Assembly (NCBI RefSeq): GCF_040834005.1
Contig: NZ_CP162129.1
Span: 3,868,001 to 3,932,000, forward strand
Length of the DNA stretch: 64,000 bases
DNA from: Paenibacillus sp. PL2-23
Lineage (GTDB): Bacteria > Bacillota > Bacilli > Paenibacillales > Paenibacillaceae
Direction of reading: 5' to 3'
The position numbers and the translations under genes are program-made. This document shows, piece after piece, positions 1-8,986 of the stretch. The notes under the pieces are model-generated. The model saw nothing but the letters and a program-made list of their open reading frames with translations, was not told the DNA's origin and made no database searches. Positions within the stretch are counted from its first letter, which is position 1. Every line of letters begins with the position of its first letter.

Positions 1-944
1 GCAGCCGTCTCACCGGAAAGCATGATCGCGTCAGTGCCGTCGAAGATCGCATTCGCCACGTCGCTCGCTTCCGCGCGAGTCGGACGAGGGTTGCGCTGCA
101 TGGAATCAAGCATTTGCGTAGCCGTAATAACCGGCTTGCCTGCACGATTACATTTCTTGATCATCATCTTCTGAACAAGCGGAACCTCTTCCGCTGGAAT
201 TTCCACGCCCAGGTCGCCGCGGGCAACCATGAGGCCGTCGGACACCTCCAGGATCTCATCCAGATTGTCTACGCCCTCCTGATTCTCGATCTTGGAGATA
301 ATCTGGATATGGCTGGCGTTATGCTTCTCCAGCAGCTCGCGAATTTCGAGAACGTCGCTCGCCTTGCGAACGAACGATGCCGCGATAAAGTCGACGCCTT
401 GCTGAATGCCGAACACGATGTCGTTGGCATCCTTCTCCGTAATGCCAGGCAAAGAAATTTTGACTCCGGGCACATTGACGCCCTTCTTGCTTTTGATTGG
501 ACCGCTGTTGACGATGCGGCAGTGAATTTCCGTTCCTTCGATCGCTTCAACTGTCAATCCAATCAAGCCGTCGTCGATCAGGACGGTGGAGCCAACAGTC
601 AGATCGTTAGGCAGATTGCTGTACGTGACTGGAATGCGCGTGCGGTCGCCCAGGATTTCTTCTGTGGTGAGCGTAATCGCGTCGCCTTGCACCAGCTCGA
701 TCGGCTCTTCCTTCAGCTTGCCAAGACGAATCTCTGGTCCCTTGGTATCGAGCAGAATCGCTACGGACGTGCCGAGCTCGGCGTTAGCCAGCCCGATATT
801 CTTAATCCGGTTGCCGTGCTCCTCGAAATCTCCGTGGGAGAAGTTCAGACGTGCTACGTTCATTCCGGCCTGGATCAACTTCTTTGTGTTCTCCAGTGAT
901 TCGCTGGAAGGGCCGATTGTACAGACGATCTTTGTTTTGCGCAT
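1..944 (-). CDS. pyk: Pyruvate kinase, C-terminal part outside the window
   Basis: Catalyses phosphoenolpyruvate + ADP to pyruvate + ATP, the last step of glycolysis, in the cytosol. The translation begins [16 protein letters not shown], the usual N-terminus of the family, and continues with the barrel motifs [14 protein letters not shown], a lid-like stretch (VLIDDGLI), [10 protein letters not shown] and [12 protein letters not shown], ending near LDSMQ and MLSGETA. About 314 residues are present; Bacillus-type enzymes run to about 585 with an extra C-terminal PEP-utiliser domain, so roughly half is missing to the left. The ATG at 944 is preceded by GGAGGAAT at a good distance. It lies 134 bp downstream of accA on the same strand. 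In Bacillus pfkA separates accA and pyk; it is absent here. Confidence 0.97.
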   Translation of the reverse strand, partial: MRKTKIVCTIGPSSESLENTKKLIQAGMNVARLNFSHGDFEEHGNRIKNIGLANAELGTSVAILLDTKGPEIRLGKLKEEPIELVQGDAITLTTEEILGDRTRIPVTYSNLPNDLTVGSTVLIDDGLIGLTVEAIEGTEIHCRIVNSGPIKSKKGVNVPGVKISLPGITEKDANDIVFGIQQGVDFIAASFVRKASDVLEIRELLEKHNASHIQIISKIENQEGVDNLDEILEVSDGLMVARGDLGVEIPAEEVPLVQKMMIKKCNRAGKPVITATQMLDSMQRNPRPTRAEASDVANAIFDGTDAIMLSGETA

Positions 945-1078
945 GATCAATATTCCTCCGTTTATTGCCTGAAATGTCTTCATTCATACTTATTTGAGAA
1001 AACCTGCAGCCTGTTGTCTTGCAAGCAAGGACGCAAAGGCAGGTCTTGTCGCCTGGTGAAACACGTCTTGTGACAGTC

Positions 1079-2128
1079 CTACAAGGAATGCAGCGTTGGC
1101 GCAGCCTCTTGGCCTTGGCTCTCCGCTTCAGCCGGGAGCGCACTGCCCTCTCCGTTCTCTGCCGCTTCGGCTTCGGCCATCTGGAAATAGCCGACCTTGC
1201 GGAACTTGCTATAGCGGTCTTCAATGAGCTGCTGGGGACTTAGCCCCTTCAGTTCCTGAAGATGCTTCCACAAGCCGTCCTTGATCTTCTCCGCTTGGAA
1301 TTCCAGATCCCGATGCGCGCCGCCTTGCGGCTCCTCGATGATCTCCTCGATAATGCCGAATTCCAGCAGATCCTTCGCTGTAATCTTCATCGCCTCCGCA
1401 GCCTGATCGGCGCGGGAAGCGTCCTTCCACAGGATGGAGGCCGCGCCATTCGGAGAGATAGCCGAATAGATCGCATTCTCCAGCATAAGCACGCGGTTGC
1501 CAACGCCAAGCGCAAGCGCTCCGCCGCTGCCCCCTTCACCGATAACCACACAAATGATCGGCACGCCGAATGCGGCCATCTCCCTCAGGTTTCGCGCAAT
1601 CGCTTCGGATTGTCCGCGCTCCTCGGCTGTATTGCCGGGATAGGCGCCCTTCGTGTCGATAAAGGTAATGATCGGCCGGCCAAACTTGTTGGCCTGCTGC
1701 ATAAGCCGCAGCGCCTTGCGGAACCCCTCAGGGTGAGGGCTTCCGAAGAAGCGCGCGATATTGTCGCGCGTGTCCTTCCCGCGCTGATGGCCGATAACCG
1801 TCACCGGCACGCCATTCAGCTTGGCAAGTCCGCCTACAATAGCCAGATCGTCGGCGAACAGCCGATCGCCGTGAAGCTCCATAAAGTCCGTGAAGATCGT
1901 GCCTATGAAATCCAGCGACGTTGGACGCTGATGGTGACGGGCAAGATGCATCTTCTGGGCGGCAGTGAGCTCGTTGTAGAGCTCCTCCTCCAGCTGCCTG
2001 CAGCGCTCCTCCAGCCGGAGGATCTCCTCGGAGAAGTCGATGCCCTTGCCGACGCTCAGGCTTTTCAATTCCTTGATTTTCTGCCGAAGCTCAATAATGG
2101 GCTTCTCGAAAGGCAATTCATTCCCCAT
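1079..2128 (-). CDS. accA: Acetyl-CoA carboxylase carboxyltransferase subunit alpha
   Basis: Alpha half of the carboxyltransferase that moves CO2 from carboxybiotin to acetyl-CoA, giving malonyl-CoA for fatty acid synthesis; it works as an alpha2beta2 complex with AccD. Recognisable motifs are the N-terminal helical stretch (LRQKIKELK), [37 protein letters not shown] and [15 protein letters not shown] place the start at the second ATG (2128) because GGAGG lies 9 nt before it; the ATG at 2137 abuts the same SD too closely. It overlaps accD by 11 bp, so translation is probably coupled. An Ala/Glu-rich tail of about 25 residues beyond the conserved domain looks unstructured. Confidence 0.96.
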   Translation of the reverse strand: MGNELPFEKPIIELRQKIKELKSLSVGKGIDFSEEILRLEERCRQLEEELYNELTAAQKMHLARHHQRPTSLDFIGTIFTDFMELHGDRLFADDLAIVGGLAKLNGVPVTVIGHQRGKDTRDNIARFFGSPHPEGFRKALRLMQQANKFGRPIITFIDTKGAYPGNTAEERGQSEAIARNLREMAAFGVPIICVVIGEGGSGGALALGVGNRVLMLENAIYSAISPNGAASILWKDASRADQAAEAMKITAKDLLEFGIIEEIIEEPQGGAHRDLEFQAEKIKDGLWKHLQELKGLSPQQLIEDRYSKFRKVGYFQMAEAEAAENGEGSALPAEAESQGQEAAPTLHSL

Positions 2129-2987
2129 GGAGCTCATCCTCCTTCACGGCATGCATGTCCAGCAGCTTCGTGAGTGTAGCCTTCATATCCTTGCGGTGCA
2201 CAACTTTGTCAAGCTGGCCATGCTGAAGGTTGAACTCCGCCGTCTGGAAGTTATCCGGAAGCTTCTGGCGAATCGTCTGCTCGATAACAATTCGGCCGGC
2301 GAACCCGATCAGTGCGCCAGGCTCGGCCAAATTGTAGTCGCCAAGACTCGCGAAGCTGGCGGATACGCCGCCTGTAGTAGGATCCGTGAATACGGATATG
2401 TACAAGCCGCCGGCACCCTGGAACTTTGCAAGCGCCGCGCTGGTCTTGGCCATCTGCATCAGGCTGAGAATGCTCTCCTGCATACGGGCGCCGCTGGAGG
2501 TGGAGAAGATAATCAGCGGAAGCTTCTTCTCATGAGCCGCCTCAATCGCTCTCGTAATCTTCTCTCCCGCGACAGAGCCCATGCTGCCCGTGAAGAAGTC
2601 GAAGCTCATGACCGCGACAACAACAGGGAAGCCTCCAATTCTGCCTTCGCCGGTCACGACGGAATCGCGAAGATTGGACTTCGCCTTCTGCCCCTCCAGC
2701 TTGCTGGCGTAGCCTGGGAAGTTCAACGGGTCGACGGACTCCATCGTAGCGTCGTACTCATGCAAATGCCCGTCATCAAGCGTCATCCCGATCCGTTCCC
2801 ATGCGCTCAGCCGGTAATGATGCCCGCATGACGAGCATACCTTCAGGTTTTTCTCCAGCTCTTTGGAGTACTGAATGGTGCCGCACTTGGAGCACTTATT
2901 CATCAAGCCTTCGGGAATATCTCGCTTAGGGCGCTCCGAAGGGATGGTTGCATATTTTTTCTTCGAAAATAAGTCCTTAATTTGCAC
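2118..2987 (-). CDS. accD: Acetyl-CoA carboxylase carboxyltransferase subunit beta
   Basis: Beta half of the acetyl-CoA carboxyltransferase. An N-terminal zinc ribbon is formed by Cys32, Cys35, Cys51 and Cys54 (CSKC and CSSC), followed by the crotonase-like core with [21 protein letters not shown] and [11 protein letters not shown], all typical of AccD. A longer frame opens with TTG at 3005, but the GTG at 2987 has AGAGG 8-9 nt upstream and gives the usual N-terminus ([10 protein letters not shown]), so GTG is preferred. It is the first gene of the accDA pair; the next gene upstream, a small conserved protein, lies 42 bp away on the same strand. Confidence 0.95.
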   Translation of the reverse strand: MQIKDLFSKKKYATIPSERPKRDIPEGLMNKCSKCGTIQYSKELEKNLKVCSSCGHHYRLSAWERIGMTLDDGHLHEYDATMESVDPLNFPGYASKLEGQKAKSNLRDSVVTGEGRIGGFPVVVAVMSFDFFTGSMGSVAGEKITRAIEAAHEKKLPLIIFSTSSGARMQESILSLMQMAKTSAALAKFQGAGGLYISVFTDPTTGGVSASFASLGDYNLAEPGALIGFAGRIVIEQTIRQKLPDNFQTAEFNLQHGQLDKVVHRKDMKATLTKLLDMHAVKEDELHGE

Positions 2988-3029
2988 GTATGTGACACCT
3001 CTCAAGGCGCAATAGTGAATAGACGGCCG

Positions 3030-3218
3030 TCACGGACGGATGATGGAGTTGAATACTTCCTGCACTTCTTCCAACTCGCCTGACGGAACCAGAATTTCAT
3101 ATTGCTGTTTGGACAGATTGACGGGCCGGATCTTAACGAAAAAGCCTTCTTCAGTAAGCCGTTTCTTGATGTTCTCTGCCATTTTTGCTGTTGGTGCGAT
3201 ATAGATGACCGTCCACAT
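3030..3218 (-). CDS. Small conserved cytosolic protein of unknown function
   Basis: A 62-residue protein starting MWTVIYIAPT, preceded by AGGAGG 7 nt before the ATG. The frame is open further upstream, but no better ribosome site exists there. The composition suggests a small alpha/beta fold: a hydrophobic strand (WTVIYIA), an amphipathic helix (KMAENIKKRLTEEGF), a strand, then EYEILVP-like sequence and a C-terminal helix (EEVQEVFNSI). This resembles the small DUF2007-type putative signalling domains, but I cannot assign a family firmly. It has no membrane segment or signal peptide. Its position just upstream of accDA suggests co-transcription with fatty acid synthesis genes. Confidence 0.75.
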   Translation of the reverse strand: MWTVIYIAPTAKMAENIKKRLTEEGFFVKIRPVNLSKQQYEILVPSGELEEVQEVFNSIIRP

Positions 3219-3374
3219 CCTGGTACCTCCTGAAAAACCGCTTAAGCAAAGTGAACTCGCGCCGCGCAACATAAGCCGCTATGTATGAACCGATGCAGCG
3301 AATCCTCGCAGCCCGGTCCCTTGCCTAACGGGTACTCCCGCCAAAAGGCCATATGATGCAATATGATAACACAG

Positions 3375-3872
3375 CTAAGGCAATTCGGGCAAATGATATT
3401 GGATCGCCTTGGGGTCTCCATGCGCGATCCGGGCAGAAGCGGCGGCCGCCAGCCCCGCCACCAGATCGTCAAGAAAAACATGAATTTTTTCGCCCTTCAC
3501 ATTCAGCTGTCGAATAATGCCGGGCTTCATCTTGTCCAGATAGCCGAAGCTGGTAAGCCCGATCATGCCGTAGACGTTCGTTATGCCCAGCGCAAGCGTC
3601 TCGTCCACGCCGTACAAGGATTCATCACTCTCCATAATCGCCTGCAGCGGCTCCGGCAGCAGCTTCCTCTCCGCCAGCTCGTCTAACGCGATTCCCGTAT
3701 ACAGCACGTATTGCACTTCCCGCTTCTCCAGCACAGCCCGTACGCTGTCCCTGCACGCCTCCATCTCAAGATCCGCATTGTAAGGCCGCTGCAGGCTGTA
3801 GACGATTTCTGCGACATCCTCTATGGTTACGCCTCGCTTCTCCAGCCATTTCTCTATTCCGTTCACGGGCAT
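3375..3872 (-). CDS. PgpA/YutG-like protein (phosphatidylglycerophosphatase A-related)
   Basis: A 165-residue soluble protein resembling the YutG/PgpA-like family of Bacilli. Visible family features are GVTIEDVAEIVYSLQ near the N-terminus, KREVQYVLYTGIALDELAE in the middle, DESLYGVDETLALGITNVYGMIG and FGYLDKMKPGII. The C-terminal part contains FLDDLVAGLAAAA, reminiscent of the active region of PgpA. Relatives are annotated as phosphatidylglycerophosphatase A, which would dephosphorylate PGP to phosphatidylglycerol; the Bacillus versions are poorly characterised, so the activity is inferred. The ATG at 3872 follows AGAGGAAGG. It lies 90 bp downstream of dnaE on the same strand. Confidence 0.85.
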   Translation of the reverse strand: MPVNGIEKWLEKRGVTIEDVAEIVYSLQRPYNADLEMEACRDSVRAVLEKREVQYVLYTGIALDELAERKLLPEPLQAIMESDESLYGVDETLALGITNVYGMIGLTSFGYLDKMKPGIIRQLNVKGEKIHVFLDDLVAGLAAAASARIAHGDPKAIQYHLPELP

Positions 3873-3962
3873 CCTTCCTCTCGTGGGCTGCTTGTATCTC
3901 TATGCATATGCTCGTACAAGCCAATATGTGCATGGAATACTGTAATACCCGCGATCACACCG

Positions 3963-6900
3963 CTATTTCACAACAGCTGTCCCCGCTCCCAGCAGCCCCT
4001 CGATGCCCTGCCGCAGCGCCTCTGATCCATTCACACGATGACTGTCGCTCAGCGCAATCAGCTTGTTCTCCCGTTCATAGAACAGCACCGTATCAAGCGG
4101 CCCCGGCTGCGACAGCAGCAGACTCTTGAGCCGGCTGAGCACCTCCGGCTGCTCCTTGTCGGCCCTGATCTTGACGAACATGCGGCCTCTGGGCGGCACG
4201 CCGTCACGCGAAGCGGCAGGAGCCCGTTCAGGGGGCCGGGAAGCCTGCCTCGGGGGCGCTGCTCGATCCGCCCCGCCCTGCGGCGGCCTGCTGTAGGCTG
4301 TTCGGCTTCGTGCGCTTTGCCGCAGGCGCTTGACCTGGGCGGCCAAGGCTTCATCCGTCCCCTCAACCGGAACAGCATCCTCCACGAGCAGCTTGTAATC
4401 CTCGTCGCCATGCTGAACGGTGGCCTGGATGACAACAAGAGCATCCTTCTGGAGCCTTGCCTGCACCCTCTTCCAGACATTCGGGAAGACAACGGCTTCG
4501 ACGCGCATGACGCGATCCTCCACCTCAAGGAAGGCCATCGCGTTGCCCTTCTTGTTCGTAAAAGGCTTCAGCCCCGCTATCATCACGCCGGCAACGGCAG
4601 CCGCCCCTTCCTCCGCGTCGCCCAGGTCAACCAGCCGGTCAAGTCCCAGCTGATCCAGCTGGTCTGCCGCCGCGTCGAGGGGATGGCCGGACAAATACAT
4701 GCCGAGCAGCTCCCGCTCGAACTCCAGCTTCTGAGTCGTAGTGAACGGGCGAATGTCCGGCAGCTCGACATCCCAGTTCTGAACCTCCTCGAAGCCGAAC
4801 ATCTCGATCTGCAGCTCCTCCTTCTCCTTGCGCCATTTCACCGCGGCCTCAACCGTCTCCTCCAGGACGGCGAGCAGCTGCGCGCGATGGCCCGGCAAGG
4901 AGTCGAACGCTCCCGCCTGGATCAGCGATTCCAGCACCCGCTTGTTCACAACGCGGAGATCGACGCGCTTGCACAAGTCGAGCAGGCTCTCGTAGGGTCC
5001 TTGCTCCCGCTCCCGCAATATAGCGTCAATCGCCTGTGTGCCGACGTTCTTCACGGAGGCGAGCCCGAAGCGAACGGCACCCTCCACGGGGGTGAACGAC
5101 ACGCTGCTGCCGTTAATGTCCGGCGGCAGCACCTCGATGCCCATTCTGCGGCATTCATCGGCGTATTCCGCCGTCTTGCGCATATTGCCCGTTACGGAAG
5201 CCAGCATGGAGGCCATAAACGGAACGGGATAATGCGCCTTCAGCCAAGCCGTCTGGAACGCCAGCACGCCGTATGCCGCGGCATGCGCGCGCGGGAAGCC
5301 GTAATCGGCGAATCGAACGATCATATCGTAGACGCGGTTCGCCTCCGCTTCGCTGTAGCCCTGAGAGAGGCTCCCCCTGACGAAGTGCGCGCGCTCCTCG
5401 TCCAGCACCTCGCGCTTCTTCTTGGATACCGCCCTGCGCAGAAGATCGGCCTCGCCAAGAGAGAACCCCGCCATCAAGGAGGCGATCTGCATAATCTGCT
5501 CCTGGTAGACAATGATCCCATAGGTATCCTTCAGAATCGGCTCCAGCGATGGATGAGGATATTCCACGGCAAGCACGCCGTGCTTGCCCCCGATATATTT
5601 TGGAATAAATTCCATCGGCCCGGGGCGGTACAACGCCAGAACAGATACGATGTCCTCGAAGGTCGAAGGCTTCATCTCGCGGAGCACACGCCTGACGCCC
5701 GCCGACTCCAGCTGGAATATGCCGGTTGTCTCGCCTCTTCCCAGCATTGCGTACGTCTCGGAATCGGAATCGCTGACGCCGCGGAAATCGATGGCCTCGC
5801 CCGTCAGCTCCTTCACCCAAGCGATGGACCGCTCCAGTATAGAGAGTGTACGCAAGCCAAGGAAGTCCATCTTCAGCAGACCGACCGCCTCCAAGCTTTC
5901 CATGGCGTATTGCGTCAGCGGTATGGCTTCGCTCCCTCCCTGCAGCGGCACATAATGCGTAAGCGGCTCTTGCGAGATGACGACGCCCGCCGCATGAGTG
6001 GAGGCATGGCGCGGCATACCCTCCACCTTCAAGGCCATCTTCAGCATGGCGTCGGTCTTCGGCTGGCGCTCGCATGCCTCGCGCAGCTCGCCGCTTACCC
6101 GCAGCGCCTCCTCCAGCGTAATGCCGAGCTGGTTCGGAATGAGCTTGGCGGCGCGGTCCACCTCCTGGAAGGGCACATTCAGCGCTCTGCCTACATCTCT
6201 GACGGCAGCCTTCGCCGCCATCGTCCCGAAGGTGATAATCTGTGCGACATGCTCTTCGCCGTACTTGGCCGATACATACGCGATCACCTCGTCCCGTCGC
6301 TCGTCGTTGAAATCGATATCGATATCGGGCATCGACACGCGCTCCGGATTAAGGAAGCGCTCGAAGAGGAGCTTGTACTTCAGCGGATCGACATCTGTAA
6401 TCCTCAGCGTATAAGCGACGAGGCTGCCTGCCGAGGAGCCCCTGCCAGGACCTGTCCGAATGCCCCGATCGTGGGCGAATGAAATGAAATCCCATACAAT
6501 CAGGAAATAATCGCTGAACCCCATGCTTTCGATGACGGACAGCTCATAAGCGAGACGCTCCTCCGCGCGCGTACGGAAGCCGGCGTCCTCCCGCCATTCC
6601 GGGAGCGCCGCATATCTCTTCTGCAGGCCGTCCCGGCACAGCTCAGCTAGATATTGAGCGGAGCTTGCGCCTTGCGGCACGGGCCGGAATACCGGCAGCG
6701 CGGCGCGTCCCAGCGTCAGCTCCAGCTCGCATTTGTCCGCAATTTCGACCGTATTGGCGATCGCCTCCGGGGCATGGCGGAACAAAGCGGCCATCTCTTC
6801 CCCGCTTTTCAGATACAGCTGATCCGTGCTCATCCGCAGCCGATCCCCGTCCTCAACCGTTTTCCCCGTTCCGATACAGATGAGCACATCCTGCACCGCC

Positions 6901-7562
6901 GCGTCCTCCGGACGCAAATAATGTACATCATTGGTTGCGGCAAGCTTGATGCCGGTGCTGCCAGCCAGCTCAATCATGGCAGCGGACACCTTCTTCTGCT
7001 CCAGCATGCCATGGTCCTGCAGCTCCAGATAGAAATCGTCGCCGAATATGGCCCGATAGCGCAGCGCGGCTGCGAGGGCTTGATCGGGACGATCATACAG
7101 AAGATGCTGCGACACCTCGCCCTTCAGGCAGGAGCTTAGGCAGATCAAGCCTTCGGCGTGGGCGGCGAGCGATTCCATATCGATTCGCGGCTTGTAGTGA
7201 TGCCCCTCCAGATGGCCGATGGAGACCAGCTTCATGAGATTGCGGTAGCCTGTCAGGCTTTTGGCCAGCAGGATCAGGTGATAGGTTGGATTGTCCTTGC
7301 GGGAGCCCTTCTCGAACCGGGAGCCCGCTGTCAAATAGAGCTCGCAGCCGATAATCGGCTTGATGCCCTGCGCCTGGCAAGCTCGATAGAACGGAATCGC
7401 GCCATACATGACGCCGTGATCCGTCAGCGCCAACGCGTTCATGCCCAGCTCTGCGGCTCTCGCTGCCAAATCCTTAATGCGAGCCGCTCCGTCCAGAAGA
7501 CTGTATTCACTATGGGCATGCAAGTGAACGAATGGAATTGCTGGTCTGGCTGCAGCGTTCAT
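3963..7562 (-). CDS. dnaE: DNA polymerase III subunit alpha (DnaE type)
   Basis: Replicative polymerase of the C family; in Firmicutes DnaE extends RNA primers on the lagging strand alongside PolC. The 1199 residues show an N-terminal PHP domain (HLHAHSEYSLLDG at 13-25), the nucleotide-binding GRGSSAGS motif at 373-380 and the catalytic PDIDIDF at 412-418 carrying the metal-binding aspartates. A helix-hairpin-helix region with GAFDSLPGHR follows, then an OB-fold (KGNAMAFLEVEDRVM). It is about 80 residues longer than Bacillus DnaE. The excess is mainly a Pro/Arg/Ala-rich linker near 1085-1125 before a short folded C-terminal segment. The start at 7562 has GGGAGTG upstream. It is divergent from ytrH, as in Bacillus. 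Confidence 0.97.
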   Translation of the reverse strand: MNAAARPAIPFVHLHAHSEYSLLDGAARIKDLAARAAELGMNALALTDHGVMYGAIPFYRACQAQGIKPIIGCELYLTAGSRFEKGSRKDNPTYHLILLAKSLTGYRNLMKLVSIGHLEGHHYKPRIDMESLAAHAEGLICLSSCLKGEVSQHLLYDRPDQALAAALRYRAIFGDDFYLELQDHGMLEQKKVSAAMIELAGSTGIKLAATNDVHYLRPEDAAVQDVLICIGTGKTVEDGDRLRMSTDQLYLKSGEEMAALFRHAPEAIANTVEIADKCELELTLGRAALPVFRPVPQGASSAQYLAELCRDGLQKRYAALPEWREDAGFRTRAEERLAYELSVIESMGFSDYFLIVWDFISFAHDRGIRTGPGRGSSAGSLVAYTLRITDVDPLKYKLLFERFLNPERVSMPDIDIDFNDERRDEVIAYVSAKYGEEHVAQIITFGTMAAKAAVRDVGRALNVPFQEVDRAAKLIPNQLGITLEEALRVSGELREACERQPKTDAMLKMALKVEGMPRHASTHAAGVVISQEPLTHYVPLQGGSEAIPLTQYAMESLEAVGLLKMDFLGLRTLSILERSIAWVKELTGEAIDFRGVSDSDSETYAMLGRGETTGIFQLESAGVRRVLREMKPSTFEDIVSVLALYRPGPMEFIPKYIGGKHGVLAVEYPHPSLEPILKDTYGIIVYQEQIMQIASLMAGFSLGEADLLRRAVSKKKREVLDEERAHFVRGSLSQGYSEAEANRVYDMIVRFADYGFPRAHAAAYGVLAFQTAWLKAHYPVPFMASMLASVTGNMRKTAEYADECRRMGIEVLPPDINGSSVSFTPVEGAVRFGLASVKNVGTQAIDAILREREQGPYESLLDLCKRVDLRVVNKRVLESLIQAGAFDSLPGHRAQLLAVLEETVEAAVKWRKEKEELQIEMFGFEEVQNWDVELPDIRPFTTTQKLEFERELLGMYLSGHPLDAAADQLDQLGLDRLVDLGDAEEGAAAVAGVMIAGLKPFTNKKGNAMAFLEVEDRVMRVEAVVFPNVWKRVQARLQKDALVVIQATVQHGDEDYKLLVEDAVPVEGTDEALAAQVKRLRQSARSRTAYSRPPQGGADRAAPPRQASRPPERAPAASRDGVPPRGRMFVKIRADKEQPEVLSRLKSLLLSQPGPLDTVLFYERENKLIALSDSHRVNGSEALRQGIEGLLGAGTAVVK

Positions 7563-7621
7563 GTCCTACACTCCCTTCCCTCGCTATCGTTACGGTCAAA
7601 TGTAAAGTTAACGCTATTTTA

Positions 7622-7651
7622 TCATAATCGGGAGGGACACGCCCATAGAAT
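7622..7651 (+). promoter_or_regulatory. Sigma-E-like sporulation promoter for ytrH/ytrI
   Basis: TCATAAT (7622-7628) and CATAGAAT (7644-7651) are separated by 15 nt. They match the mother-cell sigma-E pattern (KMATATT / CATACANT) with one mismatch in each element. It lies 26 nt upstream of ytrH, whose Bacillus counterpart is sigma-E dependent. The assignment is by pattern only. Confidence 0.55.
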
Positions 7652-7677
7652 GGTACAAAGCGCTGGGGGGAACGAAG

Positions 7678-8019
7678 GTGGAGACAAGCGGGATGACTTA
7701 TTTTTTGTCCAAGGCGGGTATGGATTTTTTTATCGCGTTCGGGGTCGTGATCGGGGGCTCCATGCTGGCGGGCATCGGCTCCGTGTTTATGCTCATGCCG
7801 CCGGCTACAGCTATGCTGGATACGGCGCTGCGGCTGAAGATATGGGCGATCGTGGCCGCCATCGGCGGCTCCATTGATCCCGTCAAGGTCATCGAAAGCA
7901 ATCTGATGGTGGGGCAGCTGTCGCCGGTCGCGCAGCAGATCTGCTTCATCCTGTTCGCATTTCTCGGCGCCCACATGGGAACCGAGCTTGTCCGGCTAGT
8001 GACCAAGGGGGCGCTGTAG
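7678..8019 (+). CDS. ytrH: Sporulation membrane protein YtrH
   Basis: A 113-residue membrane protein made in the mother cell in Bacilli and needed for efficient sporulation. Three hydrophobic segments are visible: about residues 16-38 (FFIAFGVVIGGSMLAGIGSVF), 52-66 and 85-100 (CFILFAFLGAHMGTEL). A conserved IGGSIDPVKVIESN loop lies between the last two. The start is GTG at 7678 after a GGGGGG run 7 nt upstream; an in-frame ATG at 7693 with GTGGAG upstream is an alternative. It is followed after 3 bp by ytrI, and the pair is divergent from dnaE as in Bacillus subtilis. Confidence 0.92.
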   Translation: METSGMTYFLSKAGMDFFIAFGVVIGGSMLAGIGSVFMLMPPATAMLDTALRLKIWAIVAAIGGSIDPVKVIESNLMVGQLSPVAQQICFILFAFLGAHMGTELVRLVTKGAL

Positions 8020-8022
8020 CCC

Positions 8023-8532
8023 ATGAGAGTGCCTCCATTCGAGCGTTATGCCCGCGGCATGCAAGCCTTCGGCGTTTTTCTGCTGGGGATGATCGTTGGC
8101 GCAATTGCCCTTCATACCTTGTTCGTTGCGCAGTTTCAGGCGCTCTATGAGACTCAGCAGGATCTGGAGGCCAAGCTGGAGGAATACGAGCAGGATCTGG
8201 ACAAGCTGAACACCTACAGGAACGAGCATACCGTTATCAAGTCCATCCAGCTTCGCTTCGGGAGCGACGACGAGAAGCGCGCGCTGCTGGACAAGGCGAC
8301 CGAGGACGAGCTGATCAAGCGGCTGAAGGCGGATCTGGGCGCTTTTATCGGGAGAAGCATCTACGAGATCGACTCCGATGCCAAGCTTGCCAGGAAGCTG
8401 CTTGGCACGAAGGTGTATACGGACGTGTACGGCAAAGATTATGCCGTGCAATTAAGAACGGTGCTGCTGGCGGAATACAAGCTTCAAATTTGGATGTCTG
8501 CGGAGCAGGTCGCCAAGCGCCCCACTTCGTAG
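8023..8532 (+). CDS. ytrI: Sporulation membrane protein YtrI
   Basis: A 169-residue protein with one N-terminal membrane anchor (about residues 15-36, FGVFLLGMIVGAIALHTLFV). A coiled-coil-like segment rich in Glu/Gln/Leu follows (LYETQQDLEAKLEEYEQDLDKL broken by few helix breakers), then a soluble alpha/beta region. This layout and the linkage to ytrH identify it as YtrI, a mother-cell protein required for full sporulation in Bacillus. Only 3 bp separate it from ytrH, so the two are one transcript, presumably from the sigma-E-like promoter. Its biochemical role is unknown. Confidence 0.88.
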   Translation: MRVPPFERYARGMQAFGVFLLGMIVGAIALHTLFVAQFQALYETQQDLEAKLEEYEQDLDKLNTYRNEHTVIKSIQLRFGSDDEKRALLDKATEDELIKRLKADLGAFIGRSIYEIDSDAKLARKLLGTKVYTDVYGKDYAVQLRTVLLAEYKLQIWMSAEQVAKRPTS

Positions 8533-8647
8533 CACGGAAACACAAATATCTGTTACAATAGAGGGCGATTCCCACATAGACAAGCAACAGGACCGTATCC
8601 CGGACGGGAACGGCCCTTATCGCACTCGAAGGAGCTGTATTAACAAG

Positions 8648-8956
8648 ATGGATCAATTGCTGCAATACGTGCTGTACCCGGCGATCTTGATTACGCTGGC
8701 ACTCTCCGTTTTCTTCAGCTTCCGGTCGCGGCGAGCGGCTGGCATGCGTGCCAAAGGCATGCATACGGCCAGGTTGAACATTAGCATGGGCTTCCTGCTC
8801 ATCTTCATTGCGCTCGTCCAGCTGTTCCTGTCCGAGGACTCTACGCTGCGCATCGTAATCGGAGGCATCTTCATCGCGATCGGCGTATTCAATCTGTTCG
8901 CCGGACTCCGCAATCTGAGCGTCTACCGCTCCATGAAGCAAACGTCGGAGGGCTAG
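8648..8956 (+). CDS. ytpI: YtpI family membrane protein
   Basis: A 102-residue protein with three predicted membrane segments: residues about 7-25 (YVLYPAILITLALSVFF), 47-61 (SMGFLLIFIALVQLF) and 69-88 (RIVIGGIFIAIGVFNLF). A basic Arg-rich loop (FRSRRAAGMRAKGMHTARLN) lies after the first. This matches YtpI, a small protein of unknown function next to ytoI in Bacillus, and here it is again adjacent and convergent to the ytoI homologue. GAAGGAG lies 13 nt before the ATG. No function can be deduced from the sequence. Confidence 0.85.
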   Translation: MDQLLQYVLYPAILITLALSVFFSFRSRRAAGMRAKGMHTARLNISMGFLLIFIALVQLFLSEDSTLRIVIGGIFIAIGVFNLFAGLRNLSVYRSMKQTSEG

Positions 8957-8986
8957 CAGGACGCCCCGCCGCTAGACGCGACGCCT

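Noticed and set aside
945..1078. Possible riboswitch or small gene before pyk
   Set aside because: Only weak dispersed repeats (ACCTGC/GCAGGT) are seen, with no terminator or conserved core.
4038..6482. 814-codon open frame on the plus strand
   Set aside because: It lies antisense to dnaE and its composition is a GC-skew shadow of that gene; no start site or domain.
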